Below, piece by piece: positions 28,802 through 37,284 of a DNA stretch of 64,000 nucleotides (within the stretch, counting starts at the first letter, position 1; each line of letters begins with the position of its first letter). The stretch covers positions 182,001-246,000 of the forward strand of contig JADJOO010000001.1 of the NCBI GenBank assembly GCA_016713725.1. The letters run 5' to 3'. The position numbers were made by a program, and so were the translations under genes. A model generated the notes under the pieces. The model ran no database searches. It saw nothing but the letters and a program-made list of their open reading frames with translations, and was not told where the DNA came from. Origin of the DNA: Pseudomonadota bacterium (GTDB lineage: Bacteria > Pseudomonadota > Gammaproteobacteria > Steroidobacterales > Steroidobacteraceae).

Positions 28802-29080
28802 GTGCCCCGTTCAGTCAAGAAAGGCCCGTTCATCGACGCCCACCTCGCCAAGAAGGTGGCTGTCGCGGCGGAGAAGAACGATCGCCGTCCGATCAAGACG
28901 TGGTCGCGCCGTTCCATGGTCCTCCCGGACATGGTTGGCCTGACGATCGCCGTCCACAACGGGCGGCAGCACATCCCCGTGCTGGTCTCCGAGAACATGG
29001 TCGGCCACAAGCTGGGCGAGTTCGCCCCGACGCGCACCTTCAGGGGCCACTCGGGCGACAGAAAGGCGTCCTCGGAGTAA
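28802..29080 (+). CDS. rpsS: 30S ribosomal protein S19
   Basis: 92 aa, GTG start (PRSVKKGPFIDAHLAKKV). WSRRSMVLPDMVGLTIAVHN and GHKLGEFAPTRTFRGHSGDR are the family signature near the head of the small subunit. AGAGGAG box before the start. Confidence 0.98.
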   Translation: MPRSVKKGPFIDAHLAKKVAVAAEKNDRRPIKTWSRRSMVLPDMVGLTIAVHNGRQHIPVLVSENMVGHKLGEFAPTRTFRGHSGDRKASSE

Positions 29081-29083
29081 GCC

Positions 29084-29425
29084 ATGCAAGTCGCAGCAAA
29101 GCTCAAGTACGCGCGCATCTCGGCGCAGAAGTGCCGCCTGGTCGCAGACATGGTCCGCGGCAAGCCCGTGGGCCAGGCGCTCTCGACGTTGCGTTTCACG
29201 CCGAAGAAGGGCGCCGACCTGGTCCGCAAGGTACTGGAGTCGGCGATCGCCAATGCCGAGAACAACCACAATGCGGACATCGACGCGCTGAAGGTTGACC
29301 TCATCTACATCGACGAGGCTCCGAGCCTGAAGCGGTTCCACGCGCGCGCCAAGGGCCGCGGCAACCGCATCGTCAAGCGCAACAGCCACATCACGATCCT
29401 CGTCGGCGACGGCCGCAAGGACTGA
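29084..29425 (+). CDS. rplV: 50S ribosomal protein L22
   Basis: 113 aa (family ~110). AKLKYARISAQKCRLVADMVRG start and the tunnel beta-hairpin near KRFHARAKGRGNRIVKRNSH, the segment where macrolide-resistance changes occur in other species. Three bases after rpsS. Confidence 0.98.
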   Translation: MQVAAKLKYARISAQKCRLVADMVRGKPVGQALSTLRFTPKKGADLVRKVLESAIANAENNHNADIDALKVDLIYIDEAPSLKRFHARAKGRGNRIVKRNSHITILVGDGRKD

Positions 29426-29439
29426 GGGAGCCAGAGCTC

Positions 29440-30135
29440 ATGGGTCAGAAGGTCAATCCGGTCGGCATTCGTCTCGGCATCACGCGCGACTGGACGTCGA
29501 GGTGGTACGCGAACAAGCGCACGTTCCCGATCTACATCCTGCAGGACTGGCAGGTCCGCGACTTCCTGAAGAAGAAGCTGTCGGAAGCCTCGGTGAGCCG
29601 CATCCACATCGAGCGTGCCGCGCGCAAGGCGAACATCACGATCCACACGGCCCGCCCGGGCGTGGTGATCGGCAAGAAGGGCGAGGACATCGAGCGCCTG
29701 CGCCAGGAAGTCGCGAAGCTGATGAAGATGGGCTTCAACGACGTCCGCCTCAACATCGCCGAGATCCGCAAGCCGGAGCTCGACGCGCAGCTCGTGGCCG
29801 AGGGCATTGCCCAGCAGGTCGAGCGGCGCGTGATGTTCCGCCGCGCCATGAAGCGCGCGGTGATGAACACGATGCGCAGCGGAGCGCTCGGCGTGAAGGT
29901 GCGACTGTCCGGCCGCCTGAACGGTTCGGAAATCGCGCGCACGGAGTGGACCCGCGAGGGCCGCATCCCGCTGCACACGTTCCGTGCCGACATCGACTAC
30001 GGCACGGCCGAAGCCCGCACGACCTACGGCGTGATCGGCGTGAAGGTCTGGATTTTCAAGGGCGAAGTTTTCGACCAGCCGGCGCCGATGGGCGCGAGCG
30101 TCGAGGCGACCCCAGCCGCGGAGCAGACGGCCTGA
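29440..30135 (+). CDS. rpsC: 30S ribosomal protein S3
   Basis: 231 aa. The KH-domain GxxG loop is in GVVIGKKGEDIERL, and the C-terminal domain contains GVKVRLSGRLNGSEIARTEW. Lines the mRNA entry site. Ala/Glu-rich tail after ~residue 215, as in many proteobacteria. Confidence 0.98.
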   Translation: MGQKVNPVGIRLGITRDWTSRWYANKRTFPIYILQDWQVRDFLKKKLSEASVSRIHIERAARKANITIHTARPGVVIGKKGEDIERLRQEVAKLMKMGFNDVRLNIAEIRKPELDAQLVAEGIAQQVERRVMFRRAMKRAVMNTMRSGALGVKVRLSGRLNGSEIARTEWTREGRIPLHTFRADIDYGTAEARTTYGVIGVKVWIFKGEVFDQPAPMGASVEATPAAEQTA

Positions 30136-30180
30136 GGCCCCGAGCCTTAGAGCCCATGCGACGGACGGAGTGACAACGCC

Positions 30181-30594
30181 ATGATGCAACCCAAGCGAAC
30201 CAAGTATCGCAAGCAGTTCAAGGGCCGCAACGCGGGCCTCGCCCATCGCGGGTCGAGCGTCTCGTTCGGCGACTACGGGCTGAAGGCGACGAGCCGCGCC
30301 CGCATGACTGCGCGAGAGATCGAAGCCGCCCGTCGCGCGATGACGCGCTACGTGAAGCGCGGCGGCCAGGTGTGGATCCGGGTGTTCCCGGACGTGCCGG
30401 TCAGCAAGAAGCCCCTCGAGGTCCGCATGGGCTCCGGCAAGGGCAACGTCGAGTACTACGTCGCGCGCGTGCAGCCCGGCAAGGTGCTCTTCGAGATGGA
30501 AGGCGTGACCGAAGAGATCGCGCGCGAGGCATTCCGCCTTGCTGCAAGCAAGCTCTCGGTCGAGACGATGTTCGTCAAGCGACAGGTGCGCTGA
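30181..30594 (+). CDS. rplP: 50S ribosomal protein L16
   Basis: 137 aa. MMQPKRTKYRKQFKGRNAGL start (two adjacent ATG codons; the second, 30184, is equally likely). Contains RGGQVWIRVFPDVPVSKKPL and RMGSGKGNVEYYVARVQPGK, typical of the A-site/PTC-proximal L16. Stop overlaps rpmC ATG. Confidence 0.97.
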   Translation: MMQPKRTKYRKQFKGRNAGLAHRGSSVSFGDYGLKATSRARMTAREIEAARRAMTRYVKRGGQVWIRVFPDVPVSKKPLEVRMGSGKGNVEYYVARVQPGKVLFEMEGVTEEIAREAFRLAASKLSVETMFVKRQVR

Positions 30595-30797
30595 TGAAGG
30601 CGAAGGAACTTCGGGTCAAGGGCTCGGCGGAATTGCGCGAGGAACTCCTCAAGCTGCGTCGCGAGCAGTTCAACCTGCGCATGGCGCAGGCGTCCGGTCA
30701 GGCTGCCAAGCCCGACCAGGCCGGCAAGGTGCGCCGCAACATCGCGCGCGTGAAGACGGTGCAGGGCGAACAGTCCCGCGCCAACAGGAGCAAGTGA
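30594..30797 (+). CDS. rpmC: 50S ribosomal protein L29
   Basis: 67 aa. MKAKELRVKGSAELREELLK and EQFNLRMAQASGQ, then KVRRNIARVKTV, is the family helix pair at the tunnel exit. ATG overlaps the rplP stop (TGATG), and its stop overlaps the rpsQ ATG the same way, indicating translational coupling. Confidence 0.96.
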   Translation: MKAKELRVKGSAELREELLKLRREQFNLRMAQASGQAAKPDQAGKVRRNIARVKTVQGEQSRANRSK

Positions 30798-31093
30798 TGA
30801 GCGAGCAGCAGCAGGCCCAGCCCAAGGCGGCGAGCGAAGCCGGTGCCCAGCACACGCTGACCGGCACGGTCGTCAGCACCAAGATGACCAAGACCATTGC
30901 GGTCACGGTCGAGCGTCTCGTCAAGCACGGGCGTTACAGCAAGTTCATCCGCCGCACGACCAAGCTCCTCGCGCACGACGAGAACTCGGAGTGCAAGGAA
31001 GGCGACGTCGTTGACATCGCCGAATGCCGCCGACTCTCGGCCCGCAAGGCCTGGAAGGTCGTGCGCGTCGTCAAGCGCGCCGGCGCTGTCTGA
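30797..31093 (+). CDS. rpsQ: 30S ribosomal protein S17
   Basis: 98 aa, ~14 longer than E. coli at the N-terminus because of a Gln/Ala-rich leader (MSEQQQAQPKAASEAGAQ). The OB-fold core (GTVVSTKMTKTIAVTVERLV, HGRYSKFIRRTTKLLAHDE) is normal. ATG overlaps rpmC stop. Confidence 0.96.
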   Translation: MSEQQQAQPKAASEAGAQHTLTGTVVSTKMTKTIAVTVERLVKHGRYSKFIRRTTKLLAHDENSECKEGDVVDIAECRRLSARKAWKVVRVVKRAGAV

Positions 31094-31116
31094 GCTGAAG
31101 CAGAAGGACTACTGAA

Positions 31117-31485
31117 ATGATCCAGATGCGGACAATGCTCGCGGCCGCCGACAACAGCGGCGCCAAGCGGCTCATGTGCATCAAGGTGCTCGGCGGCTCC
31201 AAGCGGCGCTATGCCACCGTGGGCGACGTGATCAAGGTGAGCGTCAAGGACGCCATCCCGCGCGGCAAGGTCAAGAAGGGCGAGGTTTACGACGCCGTGG
31301 TGGTCCGCACCGCGTTCGGCGTGCGCCGCCCGGATGGTTCGCTGATCCGGTTCGACGGCAACGCCGCCGTGCTGCTCACGAACAAGCTCGAGCCGATCGG
31401 CACGCGCATCTTCGGACCGGTCACACGCGAGCTGCGCACGACGCAGTTCATGAAGATCATCTCGCTCGCGCCTGAAGTGCTGTAA
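31117..31485 (+). CDS. rplN: 50S ribosomal protein L14
   Basis: 122 aa, the standard length. MIQMRTMLAAADNSGAKRLM and the KKGEVYDAVVVRTAFGVRRP loop identify it. First gene of the spc operon; no separate promoter is evident in the 23-bp gap, so S10 and spc are probably one transcript here. Confidence 0.98.
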   Translation: MIQMRTMLAAADNSGAKRLMCIKVLGGSKRRYATVGDVIKVSVKDAIPRGKVKKGEVYDAVVVRTAFGVRRPDGSLIRFDGNAAVLLTNKLEPIGTRIFGPVTRELRTTQFMKIISLAPEVL

Positions 31486-31518
31486 GCACGGCGCGCGCAA
31501 GGTTCGAGGACAAAGGGT

Positions 31519-31833
31519 ATGAACAAGATCCGCAAGGGCGACGAAGTCGTCGTCATTACCGGCCGCGACAAGGGCCGGCGGGGCACCGTCATCCGCGTGC
31601 TGGGTGAGAAGGTGCTGGTCGAGAACGTGAACATGGTCAAGCGCCATACGCGTCCCAATCCGCAGAAGGGCACGCAGGGCGGCATCGTCGAGAAGGAGGC
31701 CTACCTCCACCTCTCGAACGTGCAGCTCTGGAACCCGGTTGCGAAAAAGGGTGACCGCGTGGGCATCCGCACGCTCGCCGACGGACGTCGGGTGCGTTTC
31801 TTCAAGTCCAACGACGAAGTCGTGGACGCCTGA
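31519..31833 (+). CDS. rplX: 50S ribosomal protein L24
   Basis: 104 aa. KOW motif at the N-terminus (IRKGDEVVVITGRDKGRRGT) and NVNMVKRHTRPNPQ, then GGIVEKEAYLHLSNV. Assembly initiator near the tunnel exit. Confidence 0.97.
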   Translation: MNKIRKGDEVVVITGRDKGRRGTVIRVLGEKVLVENVNMVKRHTRPNPQKGTQGGIVEKEAYLHLSNVQLWNPVAKKGDRVGIRTLADGRRVRFFKSNDEVVDA

Positions 31834-31849
31834 ATCGAGGTCGGATGAG

Positions 31850-32389
31850 ATGGCAAGGCTGCAGAAAATCTACCGGGACGAGATCGTCGCCAAGCTCATG
31901 ACGAGCCTGGCGGTGACGAATCCCATGCAGGTGCCGAAGATCACCAAGATCTCGGTCAACATGGGCGTGGGCGAAGCCGTTGCCGACAAGAAGGCAATGG
32001 ACGGCGCCGTGAACGACCTGACGGCGCTCACCGGCCAGAAACCGGTGGTGACCAAGTCGCGCAAGGCGATCGCGGCGTTCAAGCTGCGCGCGGGCGTGCC
32101 GGTCGGCGCGCGCGTGACGCTGCGCGGCGCCCGCATGTACGAGTTTCTCGACCGCCTGATCAACGTGGCCATGCCGCGAATCCGCGACTTCCGCGGCGTG
32201 TCGGCCCGGTCGTTCGACGGCCGCGGCAACTACACGTTCGGCGTCAAGGAACAGATCATCTTCCCGGAAATCGCCTACGACCAGGTCGACGCGATCCGCG
32301 GGATGGACATCACGATCACGACGACGGCACGCGACGACCGGGAAGGCCGGGCGTTGCTCGAATCCTTCAACTTCCCGTTCCGCAAGTAG
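31850..32389 (+). CDS. rplE: 50S ribosomal protein L5
   Basis: 179 aa, standard. KITKISVNMGVGEAVADKK, TGQKPVVTKSRKAIAAFKLR and C-terminal DITITTTARDDREGRALLES are diagnostic. Binds 5S rRNA in the central protuberance. ATG 31850 follows GAGGTCGGATG. Confidence 0.98.
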   Translation: MARLQKIYRDEIVAKLMTSLAVTNPMQVPKITKISVNMGVGEAVADKKAMDGAVNDLTALTGQKPVVTKSRKAIAAFKLRAGVPVGARVTLRGARMYEFLDRLINVAMPRIRDFRGVSARSFDGRGNYTFGVKEQIIFPEIAYDQVDAIRGMDITITTTARDDREGRALLESFNFPFRK

Positions 32390-32399
32390 GACAGGAAAA

Positions 32400-32705
32400 A
32401 TGGCGAAGACCAGCATGATCATGCGCGAGAAGCGCCGCGAGAAGCTCGTGAAGCAGCACGCTGCCAAGCGGGCCCAGCTCAAGGAAGCTATCCGCAGCCC
32501 GAAGTCCACGGATGCCGAGCGGGAAGAGGCGCAGCGCAAGCTGAATGCCATGCCGCGCGACTCCAGTGCCTCGCGGGTCCGCAACCGCTGCGCGATCACC
32601 GGCCGCTCCCGCGGCGTCTACCGTAAGTTCGGCCTCGGGCGTCAGAAGCTGCGCGAAGCCACGATGCGCGGTGACATCCCGGGCCTCGGCAAGGCCAGCT
32701 GGTAA
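32400..32705 (+). CDS. rpsN: 30S ribosomal protein S14 (zinc-free type)
   Basis: 101 aa, the long form. MAKTSMIMREKRREKLVKQH and C-terminal CAITGRSRGVYRKFGLGRQK. The four-cysteine ribbon of the short zinc form is absent (single Cys in this segment), which is the usual proteobacterial variant. Confidence 0.97.
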   Translation: MAKTSMIMREKRREKLVKQHAAKRAQLKEAIRSPKSTDAEREEAQRKLNAMPRDSSASRVRNRCAITGRSRGVYRKFGLGRQKLREATMRGDIPGLGKASW

Positions 32706-32726
32706 GCCGGGTACTGGAGTAACAGC

Positions 32727-33122
32727 ATGAGCATGTCGGATCCCATCGCGGACTTCCTCACCCGCATTCGCAACGGCCAGCTCTCGGGCAAGCCCGAGAT
32801 CGCCGCGCCGTCGTCGCGAGTCAAGCTGGCTTTGGCCAAGGTGTTGAAGGACGAAGGTTATATCGAAGACTTCGCCATCGACGGCGATGCCAGCAAGCCG
32901 ACCGTCAAGGTGCGCCTGAAGTATTACCAGGGCCGCCCGGTCATCGAGCGCATCGAGCGCGTGAGCCGTCCCGGCCTGCGCATCTACAAGGCGAAGGACG
33001 AGTTGCCGAAGATTCTCGGCGGCATGGGCGTGGCGATCATCTCGACCTCCAAGGGCGTGATGACCGACCGTGAAGCCCGCGCCGGCGGACACGGCGGCGA
33101 AGTGCTCTGCATCGTGTCGTAA
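32727..33122 (+). CDS. rpsH: 30S ribosomal protein S8
   Basis: 131 aa. SDPIADFLTRIRNGQLSGKP start and C-terminal ISTSKGVMTDREARAGGHGG, the central-domain binding signature. S8 represses the spc operon in E. coli by binding near rplE; that site was not examined here. Confidence 0.98.
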   Translation: MSMSDPIADFLTRIRNGQLSGKPEIAAPSSRVKLALAKVLKDEGYIEDFAIDGDASKPTVKVRLKYYQGRPVIERIERVSRPGLRIYKAKDELPKILGGMGVAIISTSKGVMTDREARAGGHGGEVLCIVS

Positions 33123-33151
33123 GGCACGACGCAAGGAACAGGACCAAGACC

Positions 33152-33685
33152 ATGTCACGAGTTGCAAAAAGGCCGGTTGCGCTGCCCAAGGGCGTGACCC
33201 ACGCGGTCGACGGCAGCACCGTCACCGTCAAGGGCGCCAAGGGCGCGCTCAAGCTGCCGCTGCGTCCGGGCCTGAGCCTGGTGCAGGAAGGCAATGACAT
33301 CCGCATCGAAATAGCGGCGCGCAACAAGGAGCCGCTGATGCCTGCCGGCTCGCTCCGTTCGCACCTCGCGAACGTGGTGCAGGGTGTGTCGCAGGGCTAC
33401 GAGAAGAAGCTGGAGCTCGTGGGCGTCGGCTACCGTGCCGCGGCCCAGGGCAAGAAGCTGAACCTGACGCTCGGCTTTTCGCATCCGGTCGAGTACGACG
33501 TGCCGGAAGGCATCACGATCGATACGCCGACGCAGACGGAAATCGTAGTGAAGGGCGCCGACAAGCAGCAGGTTGGCCAGGTGGCTGCGGAAATCCGCTC
33601 CTACCGTCCCCCCGAGCCTTACAAGGGCAAGGGCGTTCGTTATTCCGGTGAGCGCATCGAGCTCAAGGAAACGAAGAAGAAGTAA
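33152..33685 (+). CDS. rplF: 50S ribosomal protein L6
   Basis: 177 aa, standard two-domain protein near the GTPase-associated centre. SRVAKRPVALPKGVTH, VGVGYRAAAQGKKLNLTLGF and the C-terminal signature RPPEPYKGKGVRYSGERI. Stop and rplR ATG overlap (TAATG). Confidence 0.98.
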   Translation: MSRVAKRPVALPKGVTHAVDGSTVTVKGAKGALKLPLRPGLSLVQEGNDIRIEIAARNKEPLMPAGSLRSHLANVVQGVSQGYEKKLELVGVGYRAAAQGKKLNLTLGFSHPVEYDVPEGITIDTPTQTEIVVKGADKQQVGQVAAEIRSYRPPEPYKGKGVRYSGERIELKETKKK

Positions 33686-34047
33686 TGGGTGCCGCGATGG
33701 AAAAGAAAGTCAGTCGTCTGAAGAGAGCCCGCCGCAGTCGCGCGAAGATCCTGGAGCTTCGCGCCACCCGCCTGAGCGTGCATCGCACCGCGCAGCACAT
33801 CTACGCGCAGATCTTCGACCCCGAGTCGAAAGTCATCGTGTCCGCGTCGACCTTGCAGAAGGATGTCGCCGAGGGCCTGAAGGGCACCGGCAACATCGAG
33901 GCGGCGAAAGCCGTCGGCAAGGCGATCGCCGAGCGTGCCAAGGCCAAGGGCGTGACCCAGGTTGCCTTCGACCGTTCGGGCTTCAAGTATCACGGGCGCA
34001 TCAAGGCGCTTGCCGAAGCCGCGCGCGAAGCCGGCCTCGAGTTCTGA
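33685..34047 (+). CDS. rplR: 50S ribosomal protein L18
   Basis: 120 aa. Arg-rich N-terminus (KKVSRLKRARRSRAKILEL), HIYAQIFDPESKVIVSASTL and C-terminal VAFDRSGFKYHGRIKALAEA. 5S rRNA binder. A second start at MEKKVS (33697) is possible. Confidence 0.97.
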   Translation: MGAAMEKKVSRLKRARRSRAKILELRATRLSVHRTAQHIYAQIFDPESKVIVSASTLQKDVAEGLKGTGNIEAAKAVGKAIAERAKAKGVTQVAFDRSGFKYHGRIKALAEAAREAGLEF

Positions 34048-34072
34048 GCCGCACAAGGTTCCAGGAGCAGCA

Positions 34073-34579
34073 ATGGCTAGAATCGAAAAAGTGGCGGCGT
34101 CGGACGAATTCATCGAAAAGCTGGTGACCGTCAACCGCGTGTCCAAGACCGTGAAGGGCGGCAAGCAGTTCGGCTTCACCGCGCTCACGGTGGTGGGCGA
34201 CGGCAACGGCCGCGTCGGCTTCGGTTACGGCAAGGCGCGTGAAGTGCCGGTCGCGATCCAGAAGGCGATGCAGCAGGCCCGCAAGAACCTGGTCAACGTG
34301 CCGCTGCGCAATTCGACGCTGCACTTCGCGGTCGTCGGCAAGCACGGCACCGCCAAGGTGTACATGCAGCCGGCCGCCGACGGTACTGGCGTCATCGCGG
34401 GCGGCAGCATGCGCGCGGTGTTCGAGTGCGCCGGCGTGCGCAACGTGCTCGCGAAGTCGTACGGCTCACGCAACCCGATCAACGTCGTGCGCGCCACGAT
34501 GAACGCCCTGACCGGCATGCCGGCCCCGGAGCGGATCGCGGCCAAGCGCGGCAAGACCATTGCCGAAATCACAGGCTGA
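34073..34579 (+). CDS. rpsE: 30S ribosomal protein S5
   Basis: 168 aa. N-terminal double-stranded-RNA-binding fold with VNRVSKTVKGGKQFGFTALT and VVGDGNGRVGFGYGKAREVP, then GVIAGGSMRAVFECAGVRNV. Accuracy and spectinomycin-site protein. AGGAG box at 34063. Confidence 0.98.
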   Translation: MARIEKVAASDEFIEKLVTVNRVSKTVKGGKQFGFTALTVVGDGNGRVGFGYGKAREVPVAIQKAMQQARKNLVNVPLRNSTLHFAVVGKHGTAKVYMQPAADGTGVIAGGSMRAVFECAGVRNVLAKSYGSRNPINVVRATMNALTGMPAPERIAAKRGKTIAEITG

Positions 34580-34586
34580 CAGCGCC

Positions 34587-34802
34587 ATGGCAACCAAGAA
34601 AGACAACGCGGCCCTGACAATGGCCAAGACAGTCAAGGTGACTCTGGTGAAGAGCACTTTCGGCCAGATTCACCGTCACCGCGCCACCGTGCGCGGCCTC
34701 GGCCTGCGCCGCATGCACCAGACGGTCGTCCTGGCCGACACCCCTGAAATCCGCGGCATGCTCAATGCGTCGCGGCACCTGCTCCGCGTCGAAGAGGCGT
34801 GA
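34587..34802 (+). CDS. rpmD: 50S ribosomal protein L30
   Basis: 71 aa from ATG 34587 (MATKKDNAALTMAKTVK); the family is ~60 aa and an internal ATG at 34620 (MAKTVKVTLVKSTFGQ) would give exactly that. Core GLGLRRMHQTVVLADTPEIR is intact. Neither start has a strong ribosome-binding site. Confidence 0.94.
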   Translation: MATKKDNAALTMAKTVKVTLVKSTFGQIHRHRATVRGLGLRRMHQTVVLADTPEIRGMLNASRHLLRVEEA

Positions 34803-34809
34803 CCAGATC

Positions 34810-35253
34810 ATGAAGCTCAACACCATCAGCCCGGGACCGGGCAGCAAGAAGACGCGCACTCGCGTCGGACGTGGCGCTTCCGCCGGCCAGGGCAAGACCT
34901 GCGGCCGCGGCGTCAAGGGCCAGCGCGCCCGCAAGGGCGGCTATCACAAGGTCGGCTTCGAAGGCGGCCAGATGCCGCTGCAGCGTCGCTTGCCGAAGAT
35001 CGGTTTCCGTTCGGCGCTCGGGCGCCGCACGGCCGAGGTTCGCCTGAGCGAGCTGCACAAGATCGAAGGCGGCGCGATCGACCTCGCGATCCTGAAGAAC
35101 GCGAACCTGGTCCCGGCGAACACGCTGCAGGCCAAGATCGTGCTGTCGGGCGAAGTGAAGTCGGCGTTTACGGTGTCCGGCGTCGGCGTCACGAAGGGCG
35201 CCCGCGAAGCCATCGAGAAGGCCGGCGGCAAGGTCGTCGAGGCGTCGGCCTGA
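34810..35253 (+). CDS. rplO: 50S ribosomal protein L15
   Basis: 147 aa. Extended glycine/arginine-rich N-terminus (KKTRTRVGRGASAGQGKTCG, FEGGQMPLQRRLPKIGF) threads into 23S rRNA, with a C-terminal globular domain ending KGAREAIEKAGGKV. Precedes secY as usual. Confidence 0.97.
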   Translation: MKLNTISPGPGSKKTRTRVGRGASAGQGKTCGRGVKGQRARKGGYHKVGFEGGQMPLQRRLPKIGFRSALGRRTAEVRLSELHKIEGGAIDLAILKNANLVPANTLQAKIVLSGEVKSAFTVSGVGVTKGAREAIEKAGGKVVEASA

Positions 35254-35299
35254 GCCCCCCGGCTCGGGTCTGCACACTACGCAAGCGTAAGGATCAGCC

Positions 35300-36640
35300 G
35301 TGGCCAATCAGTCCAACAACCCTGTCGCAGCCCTCGGCGAAGCGACGCGGTTGACCGAGCTCAGGAACAGGTTTCTGTTCCTGATCGGCGGCCTGATCGT
35401 CTATCGCATCGGCACGTTCATCCCCGTGCCGGGCATCGACCCGGTTGCGCTCGCGCGTTTCTTCCAGGACCAGCAGGGCACGATCCTGAGCATGTTCAAC
35501 ATGTTTTCGGGTGGCGCGCTCGAGCGCCTCTCGATCCTCGCGCTCGGCGTCATGCCCTACATCTCGGCCTCGATCATCGTGCAGATGATGGCCGTGGTCG
35601 TGCCGCAGCTGCAGGCCCTGCGCAAGGAAGGCGAGGCGGGCCGCCGCAAGCTGACCAACTACACGCGCTGGGGCACGGTGGGACTCGCGGTGTTCCAGGG
35701 CGCCGGTGCGGCTGTCGCTTTCCAGAACCAGGGCGTCGTGATCAATCCCGGCTTCCAGTTCGTGTTCCTGGCCACGGCGACGCTCACGGCCGGCACCATG
35801 TTCCTGATGTGGCTCGGCGAGCAGATCACGGAACGCGGCCTCGGCAACGGCATCTCGATGATCATCCTCGCGGGCATCGTCGCCGGCTTGCCGTCCGCCA
35901 TCGGCGGCACGCTCGAGCTCGTCCGCAACGGCGAAATCAACCCGGCGCTGGCCCTGATCCTGGTGATCATGGTAGCGGCGGTCACGTACTTCGTGGTGTT
36001 CGTCGAGCGCGGCCAGCGCCGCATCCCGGTCAACTACGCCAAGCGCCAGCAGGGCAGGCGCGTGTTCGCCGGCACGTCGACGCACCTGCCGTTCAAGCTC
36101 AACATGTCGGGCGTGATCCCGCCGATCTTCGCCTCGAGCCTGCTGCTGTTCCCGGCGACGATCGCCAGCTGGTTCGGCACCAACGAGAACCTGGGCTGGC
36201 TGCAGAACGTGGCTGCGAGCCTCGGGGTCGGCCAGCCGGTGCACATGGTCATCTACGCGTCGCTGATCATCTTCTTCTGCTTCTTCTACACCGCCCTGGT
36301 CTTCAACGCGCGCGAAACGGCGGAGAACCTGAAGAAGTCCGGCGCGTTCATCCCCGGGATTCGCCCGGGCCAGCAGACGGCGGAGTACATCGACAAGGTC
36401 CTGACCCGGTTGACGGTCTGGGGCGCCCTGTACGTGGCCCTGGTCTGCCTGCTGCCCGAGATCCTGATTTCCCAGTTCCGGGTGCCGTTCTACTTCGGCG
36501 GCACCTCGCTCCTGATCATCGTCGTGGTGATCATGGACTTCATGGCCCAGCTGCAGGCGCACCTGATGTCGCACCAGTACGAGGGGCTCATGAAGAAGGC
36601 CAACCTGCGCGGCTACGGCCGGCCCGGCCAGGTGCGCTGA
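35300..36640 (+). CDS. secY: preprotein translocase channel subunit SecY
   Basis: 446 aa with ten predicted membrane helices. GTG start. Plug/TM2 region FSGGALERLSILALGVMPYI, cytoplasmic loop FVERGQRRIPVNYAKRQQGR (C4/C5 ribosome-binding loops follow) and C-terminal RPGQQTAEYIDKVLTRLTVW are family signatures. Works with SecE encoded at 9158. Confidence 0.98.
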   Translation: MANQSNNPVAALGEATRLTELRNRFLFLIGGLIVYRIGTFIPVPGIDPVALARFFQDQQGTILSMFNMFSGGALERLSILALGVMPYISASIIVQMMAVVVPQLQALRKEGEAGRRKLTNYTRWGTVGLAVFQGAGAAVAFQNQGVVINPGFQFVFLATATLTAGTMFLMWLGEQITERGLGNGISMIILAGIVAGLPSAIGGTLELVRNGEINPALALILVIMVAAVTYFVVFVERGQRRIPVNYAKRQQGRRVFAGTSTHLPFKLNMSGVIPPIFASSLLLFPATIASWFGTNENLGWLQNVAASLGVGQPVHMVIYASLIIFFCFFYTALVFNARETAENLKKSGAFIPGIRPGQQTAEYIDKVLTRLTVWGALYVALVCLLPEILISQFRVPFYFGGTSLLIIVVVIMDFMAQLQAHLMSHQYEGLMKKANLRGYGRPGQVR

Positions 36641-36669
36641 GCGCCCCCGGCTGTTTTGGAGAAAGACTC

Positions 36670-36786
36670 ATGAAAGTTCGTCCCTCGGTGAAGCGTATCT
36701 GCAAGAACTGCAAAGTGGTTCGGCGTCGCGGCGTGGTCTACGTGATCTGCAGCAGCGACAAGCGCCACAAGCAGCGACAGGGCTGA
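36670..36786 (+). CDS. rpmJ: 50S ribosomal protein L36 (zinc-binding form)
   Basis: 38 aa. MKVRPSVKRICKNCKVVRRR with CxxC, then C and H further on (ICSSDKRHKQRQG), giving the complete zinc ribbon (C+ form). Follows secY as in E. coli. GGAGAAAG box at 36658. Confidence 0.97.
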   Translation: MKVRPSVKRICKNCKVVRRRGVVYVICSSDKRHKQRQG

Positions 36787-36802
36787 CGGCCTGGTCCTTG
36801 CA

Positions 36803-36831
36803 TTGAGCAATACCTGTTTTTCTGATATAAT
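36803..36831 (+). promoter_or_regulatory. candidate alpha-operon promoter
   Basis: A perfect TATAAT (36826-36831) sits 34 bp before rpsM, with TTGAGC (36803-36808) 17 bp upstream of it. The preceding gap is AT-richer than its surroundings. This would allow rpsM-rpsK-rpsD-rpoA-rplQ to be expressed separately from spc. Confidence 0.6.
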
Positions 36832-36864
36832 TCCGCGCTTTTCGCGCCCCGAAGTGAGCCTAAA

Positions 36865-37245
36865 ATGGCCCGTATAGCCGGCATCAACATCCCGATGAAC
36901 AAGCACGTCTGCATCGGGCTGACTGCAATTTTCGGCGTCGGCCGCAGCCAGGCGCTGGCCGCCTGTGAAGCAGCTGGCGTCAAGACCAACACGAAAGTGA
37001 AGGACCTGACGGAAGCCGAGGTCACCGCGCTGCGCTCGGCGATCGCGAAGCTCCCGGTCGAAGGCGACCTGCGCCGTGAAGTGTCGATGAACATCAAGCG
37101 CCTCATGGACCTCGGTTCCTACCGTGGCATGCGGCACCGCAAGGGCCTGCCGATGCGGGGCCAGCGCACGCGCACCAATGCGCGCACGCGCAAGGGCCCG
37201 CGCAAGGCGGCGGTCAAGCTGAACGCACCTCCGGGCAAGGCGTAA
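36865..37245 (+). CDS. rpsM: 30S ribosomal protein S13
   Basis: 126 aa, the family having ~118. MARIAGINIPMNKHVCIGLT, IKRLMDLGSYRGMRHRKGLP and GQRTRTNARTRKGPRKA are diagnostic. Head protein contacting the P-site tRNA and L5. First gene of the alpha operon. Confidence 0.98.
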   Translation: MARIAGINIPMNKHVCIGLTAIFGVGRSQALAACEAAGVKTNTKVKDLTEAEVTALRSAIAKLPVEGDLRREVSMNIKRLMDLGSYRGMRHRKGLPMRGQRTRTNARTRKGPRKAAVKLNAPPGKA

Positions 37246-37284
37246 TACGCCCCCACCCGGTCGAACACTTAAGGTTGTACTCGA